NCBI GenBank assembly: GCA_020629715.1
Contig: JAHDCU010000008.1
Span: 62,001-126,000, forward strand
Reading direction: 5' to 3'
DNA: 64,000 nucleotides
DNA from: Saprospiraceae bacterium
GTDB taxonomy: Bacteria; Bacteroidota; Bacteroidia; Chitinophagales; Saprospiraceae
How positions within the stretch are numbered: the first letter of the stretch is position 1; each line of letters opens with the position of its first letter. The translations under genes were made by a program, and so were the position numbers. The notes under the pieces are model-generated. The model had not been told where the DNA came from. It saw nothing but the letters and a program-made list of their open reading frames with translations, and ran no database searches. Positions 44,239 through 53,181 of the stretch are shown here, in pieces.

Positions 44239-44938
44239 TTAAAGCAAATCTAATAGTCCCATTAAGTTCTCACAACTCAAAAATCGATCATCTTTAACTG
44301 GTGATTCAACTTCCTCATACGCCCAAGATGTATGGAAGGGAATATGAATTGCTGATCCACCCAGCTCTATGACAGGTAGTATGTCAGATTTGATAGAGTT
44401 ACCTATCATCAGAAACTCAATAGGATCAATGTCTAAGTGATCAATCAGCTTTTGGTAATTGACGACCTTTTTATTAGACATGATTTCTATGTGATGAAAG
44501 TATTTACTTAGTCCTGATAGTTCTAGTTTTCGCTCTTGATCTAGTAGATCTCCCTTTGTAGCTACGATGATTCTATAGTCTTGCTGCAAGCTTTTCAGTA
44601 CAGTTTCAATGTCGGGTAGGAGCTCTACAGGTGCATGGAGTTGCTTCCTTCCGATATCTATAATTTGCTGTATTGTAGAGGCATGAACGCGGCCATTACT
44701 TATTTTAATAGCCGTTTCGATCATGGATAGCATTAAAGGCTTTCACTCCAAAACCATAATCAGGGAGATTGGCGATTTCAATCTTTAGCAGTTCTTCGCT
44801 TAGACTATCTTCATCCGTGATATATGGGCGCATGAGTTCAAAGAATTGCTTTTCTGATTCTTTAAAATAAGGTTCATTGACCCACAAGGTATCATCTGCA
44901 TCGAATGCAATGACTTTAATTTGAGATTGCTTTATCAT
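44239..44938 (-). pseudogene. HAD-superfamily hydrolase interrupted by a one-base frameshift
   Basis: Two overlapping reading frames together encode one HAD phosphatase of about 230 residues. The first (44938-44705) starts with IKVIAFDADDTLWVNEPYF, containing the DxD nucleophile motif. The second (44733-44239) contains ATKGD (motif II), KKVVNY with the motif III Lys, and MIGNSIKSDILP (motif IV). The join lies at the TTTAATG between KAF and MLSMIE; removing one A restores KAFMLSMIETA. Either the gene is inactive, a programmed slip occurs, or the read has an indel. All catalytic motifs are otherwise intact, so the lesion is recent or artificial. Confidence 0.85.
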
Positions 44939-44984
44939 GCTCAGGATGATTTTAAAGAGAATTTATCTGTTCTGATGAGACACT

Positions 44985-46043
44985 TTACTCCACCTTTAAA
45001 CCCTGTTGCTCCACCAAAAAATCAAAAGTCAGTTCAGATAGATTTTTCCCATCTAATACACCATTCCAAGCACCATGACCAGCTGGCTGACCATTGGGTT
45101 GTAGTATAGTGGCTAACTCATTGTGAATACCTAAGGAATTGTAGATGTCTTGTAGTTCTAGCGCTTCAGCATATGGTGTTACAGGATCCTCTGCCGTACC
45201 ATGTGCCATGAATAATTCAGGATCATTGGCGTCGTATCTATCATATTGCTCTAAGCCATAGACTCCTTCGAAGACATCTAATTTTATATTCGATCCCCAG
45301 AAATAGATCATACTTCTTACATTAAATTCATCACTTAAGTTTGTGCTAGATAATGTAGGATCATCTACCACCGAGACTTCATCTCTAAAATCTTCTGGAT
45401 TGGAAATACCTAATGCAATAGTGGTAATAGCACCTGCAGAGGCACCTCCAACCGTGATATAGTCTTCATTGATGTCGTATTTGTCATCATTAGCAATGAT
45501 CCAGCGGAGAGCAGCTTTGGCATCTCTTTGAGCGGCATACATGGCTATGCTTTGCTGTAGTTGTTTTACGGTTTCAGACCCTTGAAAGCCTAGTTCTATC
45601 CATTCTTGCGGTGCAATACCTTTATACAATGTCAATACTTCTTCTTGAGACAAGTTCTCTATATTGCCTAATTCCTCGGTAGTCCGATAATCTATCGAAA
45701 CAAAAACCCATCCTCTTGCGGCATAATAATTGGCCATATCCACAATTTCTGGTTTGTGCTTGATGCCTCCTGTAAATCCACCGCCATGGATAAACATATA
45801 TACAGGTCTATTTACGGATTCATTATCAGGGTAATAGACATCCAATAATTGTGGCTTCTCAATTTTATTCATCCCTTCTATGCTCAGACCATTGGCATAA
45901 GTTACGTCTTCATCCACAAGCACAGTAAAGGATGCTTCAGATTGGACTTGAGGTATTTCATTACTATGGTCCGTGGGTTCTTCTTCATTGCAAGCAGTGA
46001 ATGTTAACACAGAAAATAAGATTAAGTAGGCTAGTTTATTCAT
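44985..46043 (-). CDS. Alpha/beta-hydrolase lipoprotein (carboxylesterase/lipase type)
   Basis: A start at 46043 gives a lipoprotein signal ending TFTAC (C18) and a 352-residue product; an ATG 15 bases upstream is less likely. The oxyanion-hole motif is FIHGGGFTGG and the nucleophile serine lies in VGGASAGAI (about residue 202). A late Asp (EDPVTPYAEAL) and His (GHGAW) can complete the triad. It should hydrolyse esters at the periplasmic or outer surface; the substrate is unknown. It sits between a broken HAD gene and a PLP decarboxylase, with no clear pathway. Confidence 0.85.
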   Translation of the reverse strand: MNKLAYLILFSVLTFTACNEEEPTDHSNEIPQVQSEASFTVLVDEDVTYANGLSIEGMNKIEKPQLLDVYYPDNESVNRPVYMFIHGGGFTGGIKHKPEIVDMANYYAARGWVFVSIDYRTTEELGNIENLSQEEVLTLYKGIAPQEWIELGFQGSETVKQLQQSIAMYAAQRDAKAALRWIIANDDKYDINEDYITVGGASAGAITTIALGISNPEDFRDEVSVVDDPTLSSTNLSDEFNVRSMIYFWGSNIKLDVFEGVYGLEQYDRYDANDPELFMAHGTAEDPVTPYAEALELQDIYNSLGIHNELATILQPNGQPAGHGAWNGVLDGKNLSELTFDFLVEQQGLKVE

Positions 46044-46121
46044 GCTTAAGTTTTTCAAAGTATTTTGATTAGGACGCTTCCTGATGTATTAGGTTTAATA
46101 TAAAATGAATAACGTCTAAGA

Positions 46122-47543
46122 TTATAATAATGCAGCTTTCTCACGGATAGTCATAAGAAGTTCAGATAAATGCTCTATTGTGGTCTGCGGATTCATAATG
46201 CTGACTCTAAGATAGGTCACTCCTTTTAATTTCGTTTTTACAATATAGAAAACGCCATCTTCTAGTAGAACTTGACGGATGTTATCGTTCAATCCATCTA
46301 GTCGATCTTGACTGACACCATCGGGCGCATATCGGAAACAGACAATGTTGGAATGTACCTCTACTGCCAACTCAAAGTCCTCAGAATCTTTAATCAATCG
46401 AGCAAATTTATGCCCTAATTCATATTGTCGAGTAACGAATTCTGAGAATAATACTTCACCATAGATCTGAAGTAAAAGATAGTAGTGTATGCTCATCATG
46501 CGTTTGGTACATTCAAAGGTTCGTTTACCGTAGTTGTACCACTCAGGTTGTTCATCTTGAGACCAGAGGTATTGTGCTTTTTGATTAAATGTTTGGTAGC
46601 TATGCCGTGTATCTCGGAAGCAAACAAAGGTGCTCAAAGCAGGATTTAAAAGCATCTTATGCGCATCTATGATGACGGAGTTTGCTTGTTCAATTCCACT
46701 TAAGTAGTGTTTATATTTATCAGAATACACTGCAGCACCTCCATGAGCGCCATCCACATGCATCCATAGATTGTTCCTTTGACTAAAGGCTGCGATACCC
46801 TTCAGATCATCATAAATACCTGTTGAAGTAGAAGGTGCTGAAGCAACTATAGCAAAAACTTGAATGCCTTCTTCCGTAGCCTTGTCATAGTATGCTTGAA
46901 GTAGCTCTGTTTTCATTTTATACTCGTCATCTACCGGTATTTTGATGACTCCTTGGCTACCTAGTCCCATAATCTTAGCTGCACGATCTACGCAATAATG
47001 CGCCTCCTCAGAAACCATAATGGCTAATTGATTAGGAGATCCTTCATTCCAGACATCTCGATCGATCATCACTTGTCGAGCACAGAGTAGGGCAGTAAGA
47101 TTACCCAAAGTACCACCCGAAGTCAACACTCCGTCACCATCTTGATAACCGATTTTTTGGCACATATGTTTGACAGCATATCGCTCCATAGCAGATGGTA
47201 CGGCTCCCATCTCATAAATAGCCATCCCATTATTGAGTAATGCAGATAGTATACTGGAAAGCGCCGTAATTGGAGCAGTAGGTACTACCTGATGACCAAT
47301 ATATCTTGGATGATGGATGTGTATAGATCGATCCAAGATGGTTTTCATGGTAGAGATAGCATCATGCTCTTCCTGAGCAAAGGCTTCCCAAAATGTAAAT
47401 TCTTCGTTTGGATTAGCCCAATGATTGCATTTTTCCGCTTCTTCTATGTTAGCAAGATGATCTGCTAGTATATCGATAAGCTGATGACCTATTGAGCGAA
47501 ATTGCTTTGCATCGTAAGCTTTATGTAGTATGCTCCGATCCAT
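46122..47543 (-). CDS. PLP-dependent group II amino-acid decarboxylase
   Basis: The 473-residue enzyme has the PLP lysine K296 in DAHKMLLNP, preceded by MHVDGAHGGAAVYSDKYKH. N-terminal HPRYIGHQVVPTAPI and TSGGTLGNLTALLCAR are also typical. Group II decarboxylases act on aromatic amino acids, glutamate, histidine or 2,4-diaminobutyrate. The sequence does not settle which. It is the third gene in the minus-strand run after the helicase and truncated RhuM, but separate promoters are possible. Start ATG at 47543. Confidence 0.88.
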   Translation of the reverse strand: MDRSILHKAYDAKQFRSIGHQLIDILADHLANIEEAEKCNHWANPNEEFTFWEAFAQEEHDAISTMKTILDRSIHIHHPRYIGHQVVPTAPITALSSILSALLNNGMAIYEMGAVPSAMERYAVKHMCQKIGYQDGDGVLTSGGTLGNLTALLCARQVMIDRDVWNEGSPNQLAIMVSEEAHYCVDRAAKIMGLGSQGVIKIPVDDEYKMKTELLQAYYDKATEEGIQVFAIVASAPSTSTGIYDDLKGIAAFSQRNNLWMHVDGAHGGAAVYSDKYKHYLSGIEQANSVIIDAHKMLLNPALSTFVCFRDTRHSYQTFNQKAQYLWSQDEQPEWYNYGKRTFECTKRMMSIHYYLLLQIYGEVLFSEFVTRQYELGHKFARLIKDSEDFELAVEVHSNIVCFRYAPDGVSQDRLDGLNDNIRQVLLEDGVFYIVKTKLKGVTYLRVSIMNPQTTIEHLSELLMTIREKAALL

Positions 47544-47568
47544 GTTGATTATTCTTGGTTTCTATTTC

Positions 47569-47961
47569 TTAAATATTTTGAGCAAGGCGCTTTTCATTTA
47601 TTACGTAGCCTTGGACAAGAAGCTCTCGTAGTTTGGAGGTTGCCCATTTTCGGAATTGTATTCCTAAGGACGAGTTGACTCTATATCCTACTGAAATAAT
47701 CATATCTAGATTATAATGAGTCAAGTTTCTTGCAACACTTCTGTTACCTTCTTCTCGAACTATTCGGAATTTCCGAACAGTTGATTCCTTATCCAATTCA
47801 TCAGAGCTAAGAATATTGGTAATATGCTCACTAATATTAGCTTTACTTGATTTAAAGAGTTCAACCATTTGTGCTTGCGTTAACCAAACTGTTTCTCCCT
47901 CCAACTGAACCTTAAGTTCAATTTGATTATTAGAATCTTGATTTATAGCTATTTCACTCAT
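47569..47961 (-). pseudogene. Truncated RhuM-family protein (N-terminal part only)
   Basis: The 130-residue product matches the N-terminus of the RhuM family: ETVWLTQAQMVELFKSSKAN, then STVRKFRIVREEGNR and HYNLDMIISVGYRVNS. Full-length RhuM proteins are about 300 residues or more; this one stops right after NEKRLAQNI. What follows is the short gap before the decarboxylase, so the C-terminal part has been lost. The start is 18 bases after the helicase stop. The family is often found near mobile or defence genes, and its role is unknown. The fragment may still be translated. Confidence 0.7.
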
Positions 47962-47979
47962 AATATTAAGTTGAAATCA

Positions 47980-50900
47980 TCACTCTACCTCATCCACATA
48001 AGACTCCAACTCTGGATCAATCTTAAAGTTATTTTTTACAAAATTGCACCATTTGCAATTGTCTTCACCGCATCCTTGCTCAAACTCGTGATTTAAGATT
48101 TTGTCGTAGCTAGTTTTAAGCTGATCATATACCAGATCAACATCAAGCGAACCTATCTCTAAGGTCTTACGATTGTAGGTGTCTGTCTTTTTATCTTTTT
48201 CGACAAAGTCCATCGTACCAGATCCATAGATCCAAGAGATACGTGGATCGCTGTCGATCAGCATTTTATAAAATACTAGCTGTCTCCAATAGTCACCGCC
48301 ATTATCATCATCTCCTAGCACAGGTTTCATACTATCACTTTTGTATTGTCCTGTCTTGAAATCTACTACGTCAGCAGTCGTCTTTTTGAGTTCTATCTTA
48401 TCTATTTTCCCGTTGATAGGTATGCCTTTATACTCCACATCTTTTACGGGATACTCCAGATGATATTCTATCTCATCGCTCCACTCATGTTGGTAGGTGT
48501 CAAAATATCCGTTTAAAGTCTGCTTACCATAAGTTAACAGATCATCAAATTGCTTAGGCGTAAAATGCGAGTGATATTGGTCCATTCCTTTTTTGAAAGA
48601 CTCTGCAAGAAAATCCATATTAGCAGAAACTACACCTTCCCGTTTGATTTTGATGAATAGTTGCTCAAGCGCATAGTGTATGGCACTACCGAATCCCATA
48701 TTGGCATTACGAGCCATCGGTACTCGTAAGATGGTCTCAAAGTAGAAGGTAAGCGGGCACCTCAGATATTTATTGAGATTGGTCACACTCATAGAAAATC
48801 GCTCTAGCTGCTGATCGATCAAGCTATGATCTAGGAGTTCGACCTTACCTTGATGATCACGAAGTAGGGTAGACTGGTAGACCAGAATATGCTCATCATC
48901 AACAGCTATCTCTTGGATACGACTTTCGTCAGCAATCTCATGTATAAATCTGCAAGCATTTAATTCTTTACCTTCTCCGATGTGCTGAGGATAAGAGATA
49001 TTGAGATGGTTTTTAGCCCGAGTCATGGCTACATAAAATAATCGTCTATCATCTTCTATTTCTGTCAGCGATGCGGATGCGGTTAGTGATGATGGGAATG
49101 AATATCCCATTCTTCGTTTCCCACTATCCCAATTTTTTTCATCACATCGTATCATGAATACATGCTCAAATTCTAGCCCTTTACATCCATGTGCCGTCAG
49201 AAAATTGACACCATCTTCGGCATAGGTGATGCTATTATAATTAAGCGGAATACTATTGTCATCCATCTCATCGAGCATATCTAAGATATCAGTCATGTTG
49301 ACGGATCGGCTTCTGGCAGTTTCGGATTTTATAAAGTCAAAAAAGGTATTCAAGGCTTGCAGTCGACTACTCCGATCTGCCGATGCCATGATGGTATCGA
49401 TGACATTGCCATAGGTCAATATTTGCTCAAATAATACCTGAGGAGTGGCATTTACCCAAGTTTTGATCCAACGTTCGATTAGGTCAGAAAACTCAAGAAT
49501 TTTATCTGGATGACGAAGTTCTATTTTGGCAAGAGTAACCTCATCATTAATGACTTCTCTCCATTTGTATTCATAAAATCCATCCTCATTCTTGGTTGAG
49601 CAAAAGATGCTCAGTCTTGCAATATCCAACGGATGGATATCGAAATACTCAAAATGCATAATCTGAAATAATTCCAACTGTCCAGAATGCGCTTTGATCA
49701 GTTCGTCCTTGAGGTAATTGAGTAATTTACGTAGTCGGAGCACTTCAGGAAGCTTGAGTACATCTACGGGTCGCTTGGCTTTTATGGCTATACCTTGTAA
49801 CTCTAAGTATTTGATCAGATCGGCGAAATTGGCATGTTTTCGTCCTATGACCGCAATTTCTTTGAGTGCTACTCCTTGGCGATGTAAGGCTACGATCTGA
49901 TCGGCGATATGCTTACTTTCATGTATCTCATTGTGGTAAGAAATGATCTTTGGAGCAACTTGCTTAGATTGATCCTGACGCTGCTCTTTCAACTCTTTTA
50001 TACTCAGGCGATTTGCATTATGATTGATAAGTTGCATGCTATCATCGAGTACTTTTTGTGATGATCGGTAGTTGTCGCCAAGTACGATTTCTGTAGGAGA
50101 AAATTTGGATCTAAACTCTAGTAGGTTTTCCATGTTGGCACCTTGAAACCTGTAGATAGCCTGATCATCGTCTCCTACAACAAAAAGATTTGGCTGTTCC
50201 CAATAATCGGCAAGATGAAAGATCAGATCATTTTGCGATCCGTTGGTATCTTGATATTCATCTACAAGTATATATTGAAATTGCTCTTGGTATCGGGCAA
50301 GAAGGTCGTCGTGCTCAGCAAATGCAGTATTGACCCAAGTGATCATATCGTTATAATCAAAGCGCTGACGTTCTTCGAGTTTACGTCTATAGTTTTTGAG
50401 TTCTTTACTGGCGACTTTGAGCTTCTCATATTTTTTGACATCAGCGTCATATTTTTTGGCATTGAGATCGCCTTTCATAAAGACTTCTCCCGTCTTTTTA
50501 TTGGTGTATTTTCTTTTGTAATCGTAGACTCCAGCATCCAGATTATCTTGTAGGTATTTATTCACCGATTGCTCTACGTACTCTGCCGACCACGACTCTT
50601 GTTTCATAGTAGCGAATAAGTCTTTGAGTGATTTTCGCTCATAGTAGACATTTCCTTTCCACCGTTTCAAAATATGATCATCCGGAAAGTCATCTACGAT
50701 TTCTTTGAGAACTTCTAGTACTTCGAGATCGGTAATCAACTGTAATTCTCGATACCCACCAAAATACTCTACATTTTCTTGAATGATCTTATTGCAAAAA
50801 GCATGATAGGTGAAGATATTGACATTGTAAGCTTCTGGTCCTATGAACTTAAGCAGGCGTTTTCGCATGGCAACCATACCTGCTTCTGTATAGGTAAGGC

Positions 50901-51105
50901 ATAGTATATTATGCGCTTGAGCATCTGTTTGCTTCAAGATGTGACCTATCCTAACCCCTAATAATTGTGTCTTACCAGTGCCAGGACCTGCAATGATCAT
51001 TACTGGACCATCTATATGATCGACACCCTCTTTTTGTTTGGCATTGAGCATGGCATATGCTCTTTCAAATTGGCTATTACCTTGATTAAACAGATCTAGA
51101 CCCAT
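47980..51105 (-). CDS. UvrD/Rep-like helicase fused to a PD-(D/E)XK nuclease with iron-sulfur ligands
   Basis: The 1041-residue protein has Walker A (GPGTGKTQLLG, about 39-49), Walker B region DEYQDTN, and GDDDQAIYRFQGA of superfamily 1A helicases. The C-terminal nuclease domain has NGKIDKIE and VDFKTGQYK. C1012, C1017 and C1020, with the earlier YLRCPLTFY cysteine, form the four-cysteine 4Fe-4S arrangement known from AddB-like and Cas4-like nucleases. It should unwind and resect DNA. AddAB and AdnAB work as pairs, but no partner subunit is adjacent here. Whether it repairs breaks or acts in defence is open. Confidence 0.88.
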   Translation of the reverse strand: MGLDLFNQGNSQFERAYAMLNAKQKEGVDHIDGPVMIIAGPGTGKTQLLGVRIGHILKQTDAQAHNILCLTYTEAGMVAMRKRLLKFIGPEAYNVNIFTYHAFCNKIIQENVEYFGGYRELQLITDLEVLEVLKEIVDDFPDDHILKRWKGNVYYERKSLKDLFATMKQESWSAEYVEQSVNKYLQDNLDAGVYDYKRKYTNKKTGEVFMKGDLNAKKYDADVKKYEKLKVASKELKNYRRKLEERQRFDYNDMITWVNTAFAEHDDLLARYQEQFQYILVDEYQDTNGSQNDLIFHLADYWEQPNLFVVGDDDQAIYRFQGANMENLLEFRSKFSPTEIVLGDNYRSSQKVLDDSMQLINHNANRLSIKELKEQRQDQSKQVAPKIISYHNEIHESKHIADQIVALHRQGVALKEIAVIGRKHANFADLIKYLELQGIAIKAKRPVDVLKLPEVLRLRKLLNYLKDELIKAHSGQLELFQIMHFEYFDIHPLDIARLSIFCSTKNEDGFYEYKWREVINDEVTLAKIELRHPDKILEFSDLIERWIKTWVNATPQVLFEQILTYGNVIDTIMASADRSSRLQALNTFFDFIKSETARSRSVNMTDILDMLDEMDDNSIPLNYNSITYAEDGVNFLTAHGCKGLEFEHVFMIRCDEKNWDSGKRRMGYSFPSSLTASASLTEIEDDRRLFYVAMTRAKNHLNISYPQHIGEGKELNACRFIHEIADESRIQEIAVDDEHILVYQSTLLRDHQGKVELLDHSLIDQQLERFSMSVTNLNKYLRCPLTFYFETILRVPMARNANMGFGSAIHYALEQLFIKIKREGVVSANMDFLAESFKKGMDQYHSHFTPKQFDDLLTYGKQTLNGYFDTYQHEWSDEIEYHLEYPVKDVEYKGIPINGKIDKIELKKTTADVVDFKTGQYKSDSMKPVLGDDDNGGDYWRQLVFYKMLIDSDPRISWIYGSGTMDFVEKDKKTDTYNRKTLEIGSLDVDLVYDQLKTSYDKILNHEFEQGCGEDNCKWCNFVKNNFKIDPELESYVDEVE

Positions 51106-51242
51106 TCTTGTAATTCTGTTAAGAGTTCGTTAATATAAAATGGTGGTTAAACCCATGCTAGTTTTCTCAGTCTGATACACCAAATTACCACATTAACCCA
51201 AACATATTCATTAGAAATGAAAAGTTTGCCTTACGGTCTAAG

Positions 51243-51264
51243 AAATCATGAAAAGTCATGATTT
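51243..51264. repeat. Perfect nine-base inverted repeat in the helicase/small-protein intergenic region
   Basis: AAATCATGA and TCATGATTT flank a four-base AAAG. It lies immediately left of the FNR-like box and 44 bases before the ATG at 51308. It could be a second operator. Confidence 0.55.
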
Positions 51265-51272
51265 TTAGAAGG

Positions 51273-51286
51273 TTGATCAAGATCAA
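51273..51286. promoter_or_regulatory. FNR/Crp-type box TTGAT-N4-ATCAA
   Basis: TTGATCAAGATCAA matches the E. coli FNR consensus TTGAT-N4-ATCAA at every fixed position. It ends 21 bases before the ATG at 51308. A Crp/Fnr-family regulator would be the expected binder; none is encoded in this window. Confidence 0.6.
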
Positions 51287-51307
51287 TAATCACTAAAATA
51301 CAATATT

Positions 51308-51613
51308 ATGAAGCGTATCATTTTTCTTTTCGGATTTGCACTTATCGCATCACTAGGTACATTATCTGCACAAACTGCAACACCTAATGTGACCAAAAAG
51401 CAAGTAAAGCAACAAGCTAGAATTCAAAATGGAGTAGCCAATGGATCGCTTACTAGACATGAAACCAAACAACTCCAACGCCAGCAAATAAATATTCAAA
51501 AAACAAAGAATAGGGCCAAAGCTGATGGTATAGTGACCAAAAGAGAAAGAGCTATCATCAATACCAAGCAAAATGTCGCTAGTAGGAATATCGCTCGGAA
51601 GAAGAATAATTGA
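51308..51613 (+). CDS. Small secreted basic helical protein
   Basis: The 101-residue precursor has a signal peptide (about 1-21, cleavage at LSA before QTA). The mature part is highly basic and helical, with a repeat: NGSLTRHETKQLQRQQ followed by DGIVTKRERAIINTKQ about 31 residues later. Similar small secreted proteins occur in other Bacteroidota and Proteobacteria as far as I recall, without known function. The gene is single. Its upstream region carries an FNR-like box and a second palindrome, and a strong hairpin follows the stop. Confidence 0.7.
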   Translation: MKRIIFLFGFALIASLGTLSAQTATPNVTKKQVKQQARIQNGVANGSLTRHETKQLQRQQINIQKTKNRAKADGIVTKRERAIINTKQNVASRNIARKKNN

Positions 51614-51617
51614 TTCG

Positions 51618-51680
51618 GAAGTCGGGTATCGTATGTCGATGTTCGTCCATCGGAATACGAATCTCGACTCACGAACTACG
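51618..51680. repeat. Degenerate intergenic repeat of CGAATCTCGA type
   Basis: GTCGGGTATCGTATGTCGAT, GTTCGTCCATCGGAATACGA and ATCTCGACTCACGAAC resemble one another loosely. They lie between a stop codon and a terminator, where no gene is seen. Confidence 0.35.
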
Positions 51681-51702
51681 AAAGATAACAGTAGAGAGCC
51701 CG

Positions 51703-51730
51703 CCTCATCGCCGTCTAGGACGGGATGGGG
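51703..51730 (+). terminator. Strong terminator after the small secreted protein
   Basis: CCTCATC-G-CCGTC pairs with GACGG-GATGGGG around a TAG loop and is followed by a TTTTATTTATT tract on the plus strand. The opposite gene ends six bases beyond. Confidence 0.75.
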
Positions 51731-51735
51731 TGGTT

Positions 51736-52941
51736 TTATTTATTAGATAATTCATACTCATACACCTGCCGTCCCAATTCTGCCAAAAATGGGATACCAA
51801 TAGAATCATACTCATATACGCCATCATTATAGGTCTGATTGGCGTTGACGTGAATGGTTGCGGTCAAGAAAAATTCGATGTCATTTTTAGTGTCCTGAAT
51901 GTATGCGCAGTCAGTCAAGTATCCGTAAGCATAGCCAACTTTATTATGGATTTTGATATGATCGGGTATAGGGTCTTTGGTATCACCATACATGAAAAAC
52001 TTTACATAACCGTCGTAGTACTCATCTAATTGATCTTGGAGATATGGATGATCTTTGGGTCTTTTGCTCATGGACTCCTTGAGAAATTCTAATTGGTCAA
52101 TAGTCAGATTATATTGTTGTTCTGGACTAAACTCTTCAGGATAGATGATCCGTTTTAAGCTCTCGTGAAGATCACGAATAGACACATAGTTCTTTTGAGA
52201 GAAATCAAAGGGTTCCTTTACGATTGAATCTGCCTTGGCAAAAGCGACTCCTTTTTGGGTGTCTAGGAGATCAGGGAAGTTATTGATATAAGCATATTTC
52301 GCCTCTTCTTGATATTGTATTTTATCGTCTTCAATAAATCTCCACGAAGGTGTATGTCGATTCTCTTCTGGACTAAAACCGCCAATACCAACTCGATGAC
52401 GGATTCTACTATTTTTGAAAATCCCTTTCTCTACGTGCTTTTGATGTATATAGTCTGCTCCTAAAATTTCAAATAGGCGGTTATAAGCATCATTATCACT
52501 GACCGCAAATATCTTATTAATATAATGCTCAATATTGGCAGTTTTAGTTGATGAAGTTGAGTCATAGCGGACAGCTGATTGAGGTACTCGTAATGAATCT
52601 ATTTCAATGGCTGTCTTACGATTTAAGCTTAATCCTGTTTCTTTTCGGATTTCATTGATCCTTTCTAAAGCTAAAAAGGCTACTGGCATCTTTACCGTAC
52701 TAGCAGGGTAGTAGTAAATGTCATCACTTAGATTATACTCGTGATTGATGAATTTTATACTATCGCCTTCGTTGATAATTTCTGTGTATAGAATTTGAAG
52801 CTCAAACGGTTCTGGATTATCCATCACTTGCTTGATATGTGGATTTGATGAGTCTAGAATGTTTTGCAAAGGATCTTGAATAGAGGAGCAGGAACAAAGC
52901 AAGAATATGGTTGATACAACTAAGATTATTGGTTTCAGCAT
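51736..52941 (-). CDS. Class A beta-lactamase-fold serine hydrolase lipoprotein
   Basis: The 401-residue protein has a lipobox-like FLLCSC near residue 16-18. The fold's motifs are present: S81-T-V-K84, S148-D-N150 and a late KVG in HNKVGYAYG. It is longer than a class A beta-lactamase (about 290), with insertions around 200-260. Proteins of this group in Bacteroidota may act on peptidoglycan or beta-lactams. Resistance cannot be claimed from sequence. The BlaI/BlaR1 pair is 25 kb away and there is no evidence linking them. The gene stands alone on the minus strand. Confidence 0.8.
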   Translation of the reverse strand: MLKPIILVVSTIFLLCSCSSIQDPLQNILDSSNPHIKQVMDNPEPFELQILYTEIINEGDSIKFINHEYNLSDDIYYYPASTVKMPVAFLALERINEIRKETGLSLNRKTAIEIDSLRVPQSAVRYDSTSSTKTANIEHYINKIFAVSDNDAYNRLFEILGADYIHQKHVEKGIFKNSRIRHRVGIGGFSPEENRHTPSWRFIEDDKIQYQEEAKYAYINNFPDLLDTQKGVAFAKADSIVKEPFDFSQKNYVSIRDLHESLKRIIYPEEFSPEQQYNLTIDQLEFLKESMSKRPKDHPYLQDQLDEYYDGYVKFFMYGDTKDPIPDHIKIHNKVGYAYGYLTDCAYIQDTKNDIEFFLTATIHVNANQTYNDGVYEYDSIGIPFLAELGRQVYEYELSNK

Positions 52942-52970
52942 ATTAATTTTATTTTGGAAATATTAAGGCT

Positions 52971-53052
52971 AAAGTAACCATAGAGGCATGAAGTACATAG
53001 AGATTTAAAAAAGAGAAACCTAAAACCACAGAGCTCACTGAGAGCACAAAGT
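52971..53052. repeat. Tandem degenerate CTCTGTG-type repeats, inverse orientation
   Basis: AACCATAGAGGCATGAAG with TACATAGAGATTT, then AACCACAGAGCTCACTGAG with AGCACAAAGT: two degraded copies of the same word read from the other strand. They lie in a 278-base gap between the serine hydrolase and VOC genes. Confidence 0.5.
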
Positions 53053-53181
53053 ATTTTCACATACTTTTATTAGAAGATTCACATGCGTAGTGCTTAGTTG
53101 ACTTGAGAATATGATTATATAGGTTGTTGTCACCGTTTTACTGAGAGTCATAAGTTGCACAAAGGCTACAAACTAGAACTA

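Noticed and set aside
44239-44938. Two separate small genes in the HAD region
   Set aside because: The two frames join into one HAD protein with motifs in the right order when a single base is removed, so they are one broken gene.
47569-47961. RhuM as a virulence factor
   Set aside because: The name comes from genomic location in pathogens; this is an N-terminal fragment and no virulence context exists here.
50143-50553. Plus-strand frame of 136 codons within the helicase gene
   Set aside because: It is antisense to conserved helicase motifs and its hydrophobic product is typical of a shadow frame.
51736-52941. A resistance beta-lactamase controlled by the BlaI/BlaR1 pair
   Set aside because: The pair is 25 kb away, the candidate operator TACGAA-N4-TTCGTA is not seen upstream of this gene, and the protein is longer than a class A enzyme.
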